Origin: Chrysophaeum taylorii
Taxonomy: Eukaryota > Sar > Pelagophyceae > Pelagomonadales > Pelagomonadaceae
Reading direction: 5' to 3'
Length of the DNA stretch: 64,000 nucleotides
Assembly: GCA_029834535.1 (NCBI GenBank)
Contig: JAQMWT010000359.1
Coordinates: forward strand, 72,501-136,500
This document shows, one piece after another, positions 22,826 through 32,358 of the stretch. The position numbers and the translations under genes are program-made. Each line of letters starts with the position of its first letter. Position 1 is the first letter of the stretch. The notes below the pieces were generated by a model, which saw only the letters and a program-made list of their open reading frames with translations, was not told the origin of the DNA and did no database searches.

Positions 22826-23214
22826 AGACTTTACGAAACAAACACCGATCCTCCCATCGCCAACTCGAGCACTTTCTTGTTGTTTTCAATGACGAATAGA
22901 GACCCTGCAAACCATATCTTCAACTCTCTCAACTCGGATCACGAAAAAACCCAAATCCTTTCGCCTGTTTTGCGCCGAGGGTCGTCGTCGTCGACTTTGG
23001 TTAAACACACAAGTTCTCGCCGACCAAGAAATAAAAAGTTACTAGTCGTCGCAAGCGCGCTACTTGTGTGCGAACAACTTGATGCTGGCTTCGTTCAGAC
23101 TCCGCCGCGCGAACAATTGAAATTCTTACGAACAATTGAAATTCTTTTTTCGACCTCCTCCGGAAAATACGTCAAAAAAATCTTCCAGATATGCAAAACT
23201 GTGTAAGTCCTAAG

Positions 23215-24034
23215 CTCGCGAGAGAATGAGATCATCAATCTTGGTGGCGGACCGATTGTGCCCATTGGTATCGACAACGTTAAAGTGATTGCTTCGAGAT
23301 GATGAGGCTGATCGTCAAGAAAAAGCTGGATAACGAGATCTTGTTCAGTTTGAAGATGCGCGCTGCATCGCGGCGGCGCTCGCGAGAGAATGAGATCATC
23401 AATCTTGGTGGCGGACCGATTGTGCCCATTGGTATCGACAACGTTAAAGTGATTGCTTCGAGATGATGAGGCTGATCATCAAGAAAAAGCTGGATAACGA
23501 GATCTTGTTCAGTTTGAAGATGCGCGCTGCATCGCGGCGGCGCTCGCGAGAGAATGAGATCATCAATCTTGGTGGCGGACCGATTGTGCCCATTGGTATC
23601 GACAACGTTAAAGTGATTGCTTCGAGATGATGAGGCTGATCATCAAGAAAAAGCTGGATAACGAGATCTTGTTCAGTTTGAAGATGCGCGCTGCATCGCG
23701 GCGGCGCTCGCGAGAGAATGAGATCATCAATCTTGGTGGCGGACCGATTGTGCCCATTGGTATCGACAACGTTAAAGTGATTGCTTCGAGATGATGAGGC
23801 TGATCATCAAGAAAAAGCTGGATAACGAGATCTTGTTCAGTTTGAAGATGCGCGCTGCATCGCGGCGGCGCTCGCGAGAGAATGAGATCATCAATCTTGG
23901 TGGCGGACCGATTGTGCCCATTGGTATCGACAACGTTAAAGTGATTGCTTCGAGATGATGAGGCTGATCATCAAGAAAAAGCTGGATAACGAGATCTTGT
24001 TCAGTTTGAAGATGCGCGCTGCATCGCGGCGGCG
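23215..24034 (+). repeat. Five tandem copies of a 164-bp unit
   Basis: Units start at 23215, 23379, 23543, 23707 and 23871 and are essentially identical; one A/G difference was noted between the first unit and the rest. Each unit boundary region carries ATGATGA. A 55-codon frame starts at the ATGATG (first at 23299: MMRLIVKKKLDNEILFSLKM) and ends at a TGA inside the next ATGATGA (first stop 23464-23466). Because 164 = 3 x 55 - 1, every copy changes frame by one base. The array ends in GCTC tetranucleotides at 24030-24050. The encoded peptide (INLGGGPIVPIGIDNVKVI) was not recognised. Confidence 0.95.
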
Positions 24035-24050
24035 CTCGCTCGCTCGCTCG

Positions 24051-25083
24051 CTATGGGATCCACACTTCACTCCTCGCACCACCATGCGGCGGCACATTTT
24101 TTGGCTCGTATGATGAGGACGACGACGACTACCTCGACGAATGGGTTCCGCGCGTGGCACAACCCGAACGACTTATTTAAGAAGTCCTTTGACACCAGCG
24201 GCTCACCCTTTTTCGAGCGAGTCTCCTGTTGATGCCCTTTCAAGATCGAAGTGAGGCCCACGATCATCTTGTACGCATTTCTACATCACGGCCGACATTC
24301 TTCCAGCCCCCGTTTTGATATTCAACCCCTCGCGTGCTCGACTTTGCTCGCGCAGCTTGAAGTTGCGCGTCTTTGTGGATACGACGAGCCTGCGGATGTC
24401 GACTCCCTATCTTTGCTCGTCCGGACATCATCCTTGTGCAAGCAAGCAAATCTTTCATTCGTCGCACCGCACGCAGCAAATTTTAGTTAAAAGGGTCAAT
24501 TAAAAAGCCGCTGCTGGTGCAGTCGCTGTTGTCGCCGCCCTAGTGCGTTCTTCCGAGTCGCTCGCTTTGAACGCCATCGTTTTTTGACTGCGTGCTCAAC
24601 TTAGAGTTTTGTGGCCACCTACCTCGGTGCTGCTGCTTCTTCGTCATCATCATCATCTCGCGTGGTAGTCGCGAGCGAGCAAAAATTTGTTGAAAGGAGT
24701 TTAGTTCCCGTGTCTCTAGTCCCCAGACATTTGCGGAGGGAAAGGTTCGCGTGCTGTCCCCCTCTTGCGTTATGATGCCGTGCGAACTTTGCTGTTGTTG
24801 CGAAACTTGTTTTAACTCTTTTGATTTGACAGCTGGTCTTTGTTATATCGCGACATTGCCGCCTCGGCCGGAACACATTCGTGCTTAAGTGGGTGGTTCT
24901 CTCCTTGTACTCCTCATCATACAACGACAAAACAAGCCCCTTCTGGACGGACGGACACATGTCGTTGTTGTTGTTGTTGTTGTTGTTTCGTTGTTGTTGT
25001 CGTCAAAATTTGCGCCACAAAGAAGAAGAAGAAGAAGAAGAAGTCTGACGAGAAAGCTGAAAGGGGTTTAAAGTCAAAAAAAG
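24051..25083. other. Spacer with triplet microsatellites
   Basis: No supported gene. A minus-strand frame at 24619-24960 (113 codons, basic) is possible but shows no domain. GTT repeats lie at about 24962-24999 and AAG repeats at 25019-25042, shortly before the ankyrin-like gene. Confidence 0.35.
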
Positions 25084-25097
25084 AAAGGGTTTAGGAG
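25084..25097 (+). promoter_or_regulatory. Telobox-like motif upstream of the ankyrin-like gene
   Basis: AAAGGGTTTAGGAG, 48 bases before the ATG at 25145. It is the best match to the recurrent upstream motif, and nearly the same 12-mer lies upstream of the CRAL-TRIO gene. A related AAAGGGGTTTAAAG lies about 20 bases earlier. Confidence 0.4.
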
Positions 25098-25144
25098 TGA
25101 GTGCATCAGGAAACGTTATTATTAGAAAAAACATAACATACAAG

Positions 25145-26560
25145 ATGATGATGAAGGGGCTCGCGATGAGGACGCTCGTGGAGCTGGACGCCGTCGTGTT
25201 GCTGAACGGGGTCGAGGACGAGTGCTTGGAGGAGCAAAGGGTTGTGCTGGAGAGGATGGTGGATGCGGGCGAAGATTGGTTGCTCGGATTCCTCGACGGC
25301 GTCTCGGAGAAGTGTCTGAGAGTATTAGGGGAGAAGAAAATCTCGTCCCAGGCGGAGGTCGTGGAGGTGTCCAAGGTGTTCGACCTCGTGGGCGTGCCGC
25401 ACCACATCAAAGAGCTGCTGAACTTGATGGTACCGGGGGTCGGGTACGATCCGGAAATTGACGAGAACGTTCGACTTCCAGAAGCCGTTCGTCGCGAGGA
25501 GAAAATCTTCTCCGAAGAGGAACTGGAGGCGCTGGTGAGGATCGGGAGCGGGAGCTGGGTGGCGTGGGCCCTGGAGACAAACCCCGAGCTCGAGCGCGTG
25601 GTTTGCCGCATCGCCGCGGCCTTCGGGCAGCTCGAGATCCTCGAGGCGTCGCGACCTCGGTGTTCGTGGGATGAAATGACGTGTTCAGAAGCTGCGAGGG
25701 GCGGACATTTGGACGTCCTCAAATGGGTCCGGAGCGAGGGGTGTCCCTGGGATCGCCTCGCGACCGCCTGGGCTGCGGCGGGCGGCCATTTGGAGGTATT
25801 AGCTTGGTCGCGCGAGAACGGTTGCCCTTGGGACGAGCGGGTCTGCAGAGCTGCGGCCTGGGGCGGCCACCTCGACGTCCTGAGGTGGGCGCATGCCAAG
25901 GGATGTCCCTGGGATGCCCGGACCTGCCGCGCGGCGGCCTGGGGGGGCCACCTCGAGATCCTAATTTTTGCACGTTCCAACGGTTGTCCTTGGACCGAAG
26001 AAACGACGTGGCACGCGGCCAATCGTGGACACCTCGACGTCCTCAAGTTCGCCCACTCGAACGGGTGTCCCTGGAACGCCGGGACAGCAGCGGCCGCCGC
26101 CGCGAACGGCCATCTCGCCCTGCTGCGATGGGCGCGATCTCGAGGTCTCCGCTGGAACGAAAACGTGTGCTACGAAGCTGCCAGAAACGGCCACCGAGAC
26201 CTCTTGATTTGGGCGCGTTCGAATGGGTGTCCGTGGAACGAACGGACCTGCCGCGGCGCAGCCTGGGGGGGTCATTTGGAGATCCTCAAATGGGCCAGGG
26301 ACAACGGTTGTCCTTGGGACGAAAGGACGTGTGCCGACGCCGCGAGCGCGGGACACCTCGAGCTGCTAAAATGGGCGAGGTCCAACGGCTGTCCCTGGAA
26401 CAAGCACCGCTGCATTCTCGTCGCCCCCGCGCGGGTCCGGGCCTGGGCGAGGGACCAGGACAAATCGCCCTCCTGGTCCTTCTTGCTTTTTTTGATTTCT
26501 CTCCTTCTGCTCGTTCTCCTCGTTCCGCAGGGGTGGTTGTTCTCCGCGTTAAACAAATAA
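25145..26560 (+). CDS. Ankyrin-like CPW-repeat protein with C-terminal membrane anchor
   Basis: 471 residues in one exon. A helical N-terminus (1-150, no recognised domain) is followed by ten consecutive 27-residue repeats (about 155-424) of the pattern AAxxGHLEVLKWARxNGCPWDExTC, the ankyrin-like type abundant in algal and large-virus genomes. After the last repeat and a short charged stretch comes a hydrophobic segment, FLLFLISLLLLVLLVPQGW, with a five-residue tail (SALNK). That makes it a candidate tail-anchored protein exposing the repeats to the cytosol. Repeat 7 lacks the CPW. The ATG at 25145 is the first in frame, with a telobox-like motif 48 bases before it. The function is presumably protein binding; the partner is unknown. 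Confidence 0.85.
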   Translation: MMMKGLAMRTLVELDAVVLLNGVEDECLEEQRVVLERMVDAGEDWLLGFLDGVSEKCLRVLGEKKISSQAEVVEVSKVFDLVGVPHHIKELLNLMVPGVGYDPEIDENVRLPEAVRREEKIFSEEELEALVRIGSGSWVAWALETNPELERVVCRIAAAFGQLEILEASRPRCSWDEMTCSEAARGGHLDVLKWVRSEGCPWDRLATAWAAAGGHLEVLAWSRENGCPWDERVCRAAAWGGHLDVLRWAHAKGCPWDARTCRAAAWGGHLEILIFARSNGCPWTEETTWHAANRGHLDVLKFAHSNGCPWNAGTAAAAAANGHLALLRWARSRGLRWNENVCYEAARNGHRDLLIWARSNGCPWNERTCRGAAWGGHLEILKWARDNGCPWDERTCADAASAGHLELLKWARSNGCPWNKHRCILVAPARVRAWARDQDKSPSWSFLLFLISLLLLVLLVPQGWLFSALNK

Positions 26561-27002
26561 ATAAATCCTCCTCATAACGAAAGGAAGGACCACGGCCATC
26601 ATCTCGCTGTCGCTGGCTGGCTTAAATAATACGAGAAGGTGTGTTTTGGTGAGGAGGTATCGCGCTGCCCGATGGATGGTTTCGAGGTCGTCACCCTTTT
26701 TTGTTTTTTTTTTGGGGGGGGGGTTTAACTTTCTTTAACACCGCGGTGGTGGAGATGATGGCGACTCCGAAAAGGAGCCGAGCGAGGAAAGAAGATGGTC
26801 GCGCACTACTACTCTGAAAGCTCGCTCCGACCCCGTTCTTCTTCTTCTTCTTCTTCGAGAGAGAGAGTGCAGAAGGCATCATCATCATCATCATCATCAT
26901 CATCCTGAAACAAAAAAAAAACGGATAAAAAATTAATTATATCTTTCGGACATGAAAAAAAAGAAAAATTCTTAGCGTCGTCGAGATATATATGTAGTAT
27001 AG
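26561..27002. other. Spacer; possible 70-residue minus-strand ORF
   Basis: A minus-strand frame at 26691-26903 starts in a CAT/ATG microsatellite (poly-Met) and carries one hydrophobic stretch (FLARLLFGVAIISTTAVL) with a Lys-rich tail. It may be chance. A G10 tract lies at about 26714-26724. Confidence 0.3.
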
Positions 27003-28802
27003 ATGAGAGTCGAGGTGTGCTCGCTGGTGCGACTGCGCGACCTCCGCGAGGCATTGGGTATCTGGACCGAGTCGTTCGATGCGCGGGAACTACTTTCTGA
27101 CGCGGAGTTCGACGAGGTGTTTGCCCTTGTCCTCGGCGACACCGAAGCGCACCTAGAGATGGCGCGGGAGCTCGTACCAAAAGAAATCTTTTGTCTCCTC
27201 GCGCTCCTCAGCGACATTCCCCTCCAGGAATCATTGAACTTTGTGTTCGACGAGCTCTTCCCCGAGGGCGGTGCCGTGGCGGCGATCATGCGTGTCGCGG
27301 GATTTGTTGGCGTCGTCGTCGAGGAGGACGACGAAATTTTGGGAGTTGAAGATATTAAAAAATTGGACTTTTGGAAAATCCACGAGAACGTGCAATTCGC
27401 GACTTTTTTGGACCGTATTTTCGCGCTCCGGCGGAATCCGACCTTCATAATCGAGCAATCCGAGTACGCTTTGCTGATGATGGCCGACGACGTCGAAGAA
27501 GAAAACGCCAAAGAAAAACGGAGTTTTATCTTTCGTCCAGGACTCGGACGCCGCTTTTCGCTTTTGGTTGAGACAACGGTGAGCGCCGACGAAACAGCCG
27601 CGTCTGCTCTCGCGACTCTCGTCAAGAGACGCGCGTTTGCGCTCTCGGTTCGCGATTCCGGCGGCTGCGGCGGCGGAATCGCGACGGTCGAGAACGCGGT
27701 GAAAGCAATGATGTCTGCGGTCGACGGTTTCCTTCTTGCCCAGGATTTGACGAAGGACGTGCTTTTGAAGAGACTCTCGGATTCTTCTTCGTACCACCGG
27801 CGATCGTCGATCGAGTTCGGATGTCCTCCCGATCGTCGCGCCTCGATCAAACAGCAAACGAGACGGTCTTCTTCTTCTTCTTCGTCGACCAGGCGTTCGT
27901 CCTCCATAATTCTGGGGGAGGTGGAGCCGACGCCAAGGCGTGCGCGACGGTCCTCCTCGCTCAATCACCAGAACAAGAAACCTCCCCTCGATCTCGTCGC
28001 CGACGCGCTGTCGTCTAGCGACGTCGGCTACGACGTCTCGCGCTCGTTTATCTTCAAGGACGCCCAGCCCTTTCACTGGCTCGACCACGTGGCCCGCGGC
28101 AGGCCCGTGCACGCGGCCCTTCTCGCGGCCGATTTCAAATTCGAAACCCTCGTCACCGCCAAAGATTTTCTCCGCCTGATCGCCGACGCGCCGAAATTCC
28201 TGGGGGGGTGGTGGCACGTTCCCGTGGCAAAATTCCCCAGGCTCGACCGCGCCCCCGCCGCCGTCCCCTCCACCACCCGTCTCTGGGACGCGTTCAACCT
28301 CGACACCCTCGTCGCCGTAGTCGACGGCGACGAATACAAGGGTTCTATCGGATACGACACCGTCCGCCTCGGTATCGAGGCTCGCCTCCTCGAAACAGCC
28401 CGCGGCCGCTCCGCGGTCCAACTCAAAGATTGGCGGCGACGACGACGAAGGCGGCGGAAAAGTCGTCGATCCACGATTGTCTCCGCGACCTCCGACGACG
28501 ACGACGACGACGAAGACCTTTTCTCCCCGAACCAAGAGCGAGTTCCGGACTGCGACGACTCCGTCGTCTGCGCTGTTCTCGCATCGATGCTCACCCAGCC
28601 GATCGCGACCGCCGCCGCCGCCGCCGCCGCGATAGCCGTCGACGCCGAGACCCCGATCGGGAACGCGATCAACGCCGCGATGGCCGCGCCCAACGCCGAC
28701 CGCATCCACGTCCTCCAAAACAACTCGACCCTCGTCGGCGCTCTCCGTTTCGTTCACCTCGCCCAGTTCATCCTCGACTTCCAGTTGCGCGAGGACGACT
28801 GA
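27003..28802 (+). CDS. Unknown 599-residue protein
   Basis: One long exon with strong coding character and a start ATG at 27003. The N-terminal 150 residues are helical and acidic (DARELLSDAEFDEVFALVLG) and faintly recall degenerate EF-hands, which I cannot confirm. The middle has Ser/Arg-rich disorder (TRRSSSSSSSTRRSSS at about 285-315), then DVSRSFIFKDAQPFHWLDHV, a folded-looking region to about 470, a poly-Arg run (RRRRRRRR), an Asp-rich stretch and an Ala-rich C-terminus (PIATAAAAAAAIAVD). No transmembrane segment or catalytic motif was recognised. The minus strand is also widely open here because of codon bias; balanced composition favours the plus strand. Confidence 0.7.
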   Translation: MRVEVCSLVRLRDLREALGIWTESFDARELLSDAEFDEVFALVLGDTEAHLEMARELVPKEIFCLLALLSDIPLQESLNFVFDELFPEGGAVAAIMRVAGFVGVVVEEDDEILGVEDIKKLDFWKIHENVQFATFLDRIFALRRNPTFIIEQSEYALLMMADDVEEENAKEKRSFIFRPGLGRRFSLLVETTVSADETAASALATLVKRRAFALSVRDSGGCGGGIATVENAVKAMMSAVDGFLLAQDLTKDVLLKRLSDSSSYHRRSSIEFGCPPDRRASIKQQTRRSSSSSSSTRRSSSIILGEVEPTPRRARRSSSLNHQNKKPPLDLVADALSSSDVGYDVSRSFIFKDAQPFHWLDHVARGRPVHAALLAADFKFETLVTAKDFLRLIADAPKFLGGWWHVPVAKFPRLDRAPAAVPSTTRLWDAFNLDTLVAVVDGDEYKGSIGYDTVRLGIEARLLETARGRSAVQLKDWRRRRRRRRKSRRSTIVSATSDDDDDDEDLFSPNQERVPDCDDSVVCAVLASMLTQPIATAAAAAAAIAVDAETPIGNAINAAMAAPNADRIHVLQNNSTLVGALRFVHLAQFILDFQLREDD

Positions 28803-28869
28803 CCACCTATGTCCGGCCGAAGCGCCAGACGAAAGGGGGTGATTGATCATCAGGCTTGTCGACCGCTGC

Positions 28870-29104
28870 GGTGGGCGCAGCACTCTTCCCCAAAGCAAGC
28901 TACCGCAGGCTCGAACGCGCCGCCGCCTCTGGGCTAGCGGCGCTCGCTGACGTGCTCTATCTGGGGGATTTTTCGAGGCTCGCCCTTTGGACGCTCGGCC
29001 TATGTCTGGAGGACGACGATCCAGGTGACTGACTCGCGGGAACTCTCCGAATGCCTGCGGGCGACGGCGGTTGCGCGCACAGAGTCGGACTAAGCGCTCG
29101 ACGC
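28870..29104 (+). pseudogene. Short coding relic
   Basis: Forward frame with ASGLAALADVLYLGDFSRLA and WTLGLCLEDDDPGD to a stop near 29030, then DSRELSECLRATAVARTESD in another frame. There is no start codon and no family. A CTT repeat follows at 29105-29144. Confidence 0.3.
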
Positions 29105-29144
29105 CTTCTTCTTCTTCTTCTTCTTCTTCTTCTTCTTCTTCTTC

Positions 29145-30683
29145 TGGAGCGCTTGGATCTCATACTGATCAAGTCGTCGTCCGAAGGTCCGTCGACACCA
29201 GACGACGAGGGACTGCGGCGCCTATTGTCAGAGGAGCCCCACGAAGCGGGTGTTCGATGGCTTCACCTTGCTGCCTTGGTCCTCCAGCTCGTGCCTGATG
29301 GGATTCGGACAATGTACCTCCCGGTCTGAGTTTGATGGCGGACTTTGCACGTCTGCTGCTATTTTTTGCACTGGATTTGGCTTCGCACCTACTTCCGTAT
29401 CTGCATTCCAATTCTACGACCTTTTGAATTCACTCTCCACAAAAGAAACTAAAATGTCGAAGATATAATTTTCGCACAATAATATTTGACTCTCGTCGTC
29501 TTAAGGGAAGGCCTTGCTGCCGCGAATTGGTCGTCCGACGAGAAGATTCAGAATGATACTATTTCTGCACTCGTATGCATGCCTGGTCATCCGCGACCGC
29601 TGGTCACCTCCGGCAACGGTATCACCATCGCCGCATCCACGAGCCGCCTTAGACGCGGGACGCTCGGGTGGGAAAAAAAAAAAAGAGAGGTCAAGCTTAT
29701 CGTCGTTGGTCGTCGTCGCTCGAGCCTGCCATGGCTCTCGCGCGACAAAGTGTAGCCTCCTCTCCGATTACTTAGTTTCTCGAGCCAGCGGCTTCTTTGA
29801 TGGTGTAGGCCGCACCGAACGCAGCTCCGAAGACGACGACGACGACGACGATGCCACAGTTTTTTTCGCGCCGTCCGTTTTAAAAGCCAACTCGTTACCG
29901 TAATTGTTTGAAAGGAGCTCACCGTTGCTCAGACACTTCCGCCCGCCCACGTCGGTGGACCCGAGAGGGGAGTCCCCGAGAGGGGAGTCCCTCTCGCACT
30001 ACTATCAACGCTCCGTCGTGCTCGACATTCGACATTCGACGCGAGCTAAGGGCCGTGGCTCCACCTAATTAAACCACAGAACCCTTTATCTTTGAGAGGC
30101 GGGTGAGTCATCTAGAGGTCCGAGCTCGGAGGAGGCGCCGCCGAGAAGGGTTCGTCGTCGTCGTCGTTGGAATCGCAGGGGGACGCGGAGGTGGTGACCT
30201 CGGTAAGCGGCTGAATCTGGCGTTCTTCTTGTTAATGTTCTTCTCCCCGTGCTTTGGTGGTAACCAGCGTCGTAGAGGCTTGTCGGCTCGGCGTCTGTCG
30301 CCTTGGTTCTTTAGATTGCAGCTGGTGGCTGAGCTGAGCCACCTTGATAGTTAGTTGTACCACCACCGGAGCTCAAGCTCGAGGTGGCGCTTCAATCCAA
30401 GAAAAAATAATCAGACGTGGACAACATATTCCCCGGCGGCGGCGGCGGTGGCAAGAAGCTTCTTTCACACGCAAGAAGCTGTGATAGGCTCTTCGCCGCG
30501 TCGACGAACTTTGGATCGCTAAGGGTGGCAGCCATCGGCAACGAGTTTTTTTTTTTTAGTGCACGAAAGCTTAGCTTATAATCCTTCTCGCCCAAAAAGA
30601 CTGATCCGTTGTGTGCGGCGAATTCCAGGAATGATCCTAACTGCCCCGCCGGCAACGAAAAAAACTTATTTCGAAGGAAAGTG
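29145..30683. other. Spacer without a supported gene
   Basis: Short frames occur on both strands but none shows domain features. A 15-bp direct duplication (GAGAGGGGAGTCCCC) lies at about 29967-29996. Confidence 0.4.
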
Positions 30684-31577
30684 ATGCTGCTGATTTTTCT
30701 GGTGGTGGCGGCGGCTTTGGTGGCTTTGGCTCGGGGCGCGTGCCCCGAGGGTGGCGAGACGAGGTATGGCTCCCACGTCATCCCGAAACACGTGTATTAC
30801 ACGGGCAAAACGGACGACAATCTCCGGAATCTGACGGGCGAGCGCGGGTCGTGGCCAACAGAATACCAATTCCACTTCTTCGACAACGACGACTTGGATT
30901 CGAGCATGCGCGAGCTCGACGCGGTCATACCGGGGGTCTACGAGGCCTTTGGGCTGCTGCGACCGTGGGCGTTTAAGGCTGATCTTTGGCGGTATTGCGT
31001 TTTATACGCGTGCGGCGGGGTCTACGTCGATTCGAAACTTTCGTTGAACGAACCCTTCGACGAATTTCTGTGGAAGCTCGGGTTTCGGCCAGGGATCCGC
31101 GACGGTCCCCAGCTCTTTTCGTGCCGCGACGACCTCGCTTCCGAGAGCGCGCGGGGTCGCCTCGATTGCGTATGGCAAGGTCTTCTGATATCCGAACCCA
31201 AAAACCCGACGCTCTTGAAAGCTATTCAGTTCGTTGTCGCCAAGGTCAGAGACCGTTGGTACCCGACGCCCGACCTCTCCTTCATGCCCTGGCTCTTTCT
31301 GACGGGCCCCGGCGCGATTGCCCTCGCCAATCAACGCGACTGGCGCGACCATCTCACCTTGGGCTGTCGGATGATGTACACCAAAAAGGACGCCCGCGGC
31401 CTCCAGGACCCCCACCTCGTCGGCGACTGGCACCCCCTCAACCACTCGTCGGTCTTCAACGACGACCTCGCGCGCGCGTCCTTCGTTGCGGATCCTAACC
31501 TCCACGAGTCCCAGCGTACCAACAACTACGGCAGGCTCTTCAAGTCGCACCTCGTCTACGCCGACGACGTTCTTTGA
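30684..31577 (+). CDS. Secretory GT32-type glycosyltransferase (DXD-region family)
   Basis: 297 residues in one exon. A signal peptide or short anchor (MLLIFLVVAAALVALARG) is followed by the opening IPKHVYYTGKTDD typical of OCH1/GT32 enzymes (IPKxIHxxW-like). The core motif is RPWAFKADLWRYCVLYACGG followed by VYVDSKLSL. Here the usual D-x-D of GGxYxDxD is D-S-K (D116, K118), a variant I have the impression occurs in algal and viral relatives; whether it affects metal or donor binding is unknown. The C-terminal half (MPWLFLTGPGAIALANQRDW) fits the family. It is likely Golgi or ER lumenal, transferring a sugar to glycans. The first in-frame ATG is 30684; the frame is open before it without ATG. 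Confidence 0.8.
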   Translation: MLLIFLVVAAALVALARGACPEGGETRYGSHVIPKHVYYTGKTDDNLRNLTGERGSWPTEYQFHFFDNDDLDSSMRELDAVIPGVYEAFGLLRPWAFKADLWRYCVLYACGGVYVDSKLSLNEPFDEFLWKLGFRPGIRDGPQLFSCRDDLASESARGRLDCVWQGLLISEPKNPTLLKAIQFVVAKVRDRWYPTPDLSFMPWLFLTGPGAIALANQRDWRDHLTLGCRMMYTKKDARGLQDPHLVGDWHPLNHSSVFNDDLARASFVADPNLHESQRTNNYGRLFKSHLVYADDVL

Positions 31578-32142
31578 ACCTCGTCTTCTTCTTCTTCTTC
31601 TTCTTCTTCAGAAAAAGGGGTTCTCTTCCTTCGGACCCCTCCTCCATGGGCGCACCGTGATGATGGGACCCTGTCCCGACGTGATGATGCTGCACCTCGA
31701 ACAACGAATCAAAGGGATTCATTTATTTATTTATTTGTTTCCCACGACAGATAGATATAGATATAGATATAGATAACCTCCCCCGCCGTCGAGCTCGAGG
31801 GGAGAACCGACATTTTCTAATATGTTCTTTTTTTTTTTTGGCCTCCCCCTTCACGAAACACATCAGCGACGAGAGGGTTTTTTTTTTTTTTCGCGAGGGG
31901 GGTCACCTTTTTGATATACGACGGCGCAAGAGGGGGGCTCGGGAAGCAAGTTCCAAGCGCGCACAACAACAACAACAACAACAACACCGTGGCGCGAGGA
32001 GCGGAGGTGATGGCGGAAGGTCAGCGCGCCGGGGCCGAAAATTTTGAAACAGTTTTTTGTATTAATAATACAAGGCTGCTGAATAATAACTCGAGCGCTG
32101 TTGGCTCCGAATGACACGTCAGAAACCGTCGTCGACCAATGA
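31578..32142. other. Spacer with simple repeats
   Basis: CTT run at about 31580-31608, ATAGAT repeats at 31749-31772 and a CAA run at about 31964-31986. No gene. Confidence 0.5.
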
Positions 32143-32358
32143 ATGAGCGGCCGAGGTATGAAGGGGCTAGTTTCGCCGATGGAATGGGCGTTCACACTAC
32201 CCGTGGTACTTTTCGCCCCGAAGGACATCATCGCCATCTTAGGCCAGGCACTCGCCAAACCCTGGCTGCGTGTACTACCATTTTTTGAACTTTGGGGCAA
32301 GCCCGTTGACGATCTGTGGTCAGCAATGTATCAACAACTGGGTTTCGTGAGGAGGTGA
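32143..32358 (+). CDS. Possible 71-residue protein
   Basis: A short frame with balanced composition: PMEWAFTLPVVLFAPKDIIA, then LAKPWLRVLPFFELWGKPVD. It has one hydrophobic stretch and no recognised family. There is no other evidence that it is expressed, and the complementary strand is also open. Confidence 0.25.
   Translation: MSGRGMKGLVSPMEWAFTLPVVLFAPKDIIAILGQALAKPWLRVLPFFELWGKPVDDLWSAMYQQLGFVRR

Noticed and set aside
27231-28898. 555-codon minus-strand frame opposite the unknown 599-residue gene
   Set aside because: Arg/Val/Gly-biased composition typical of the antisense of GC-rich coding sequence; no domain.
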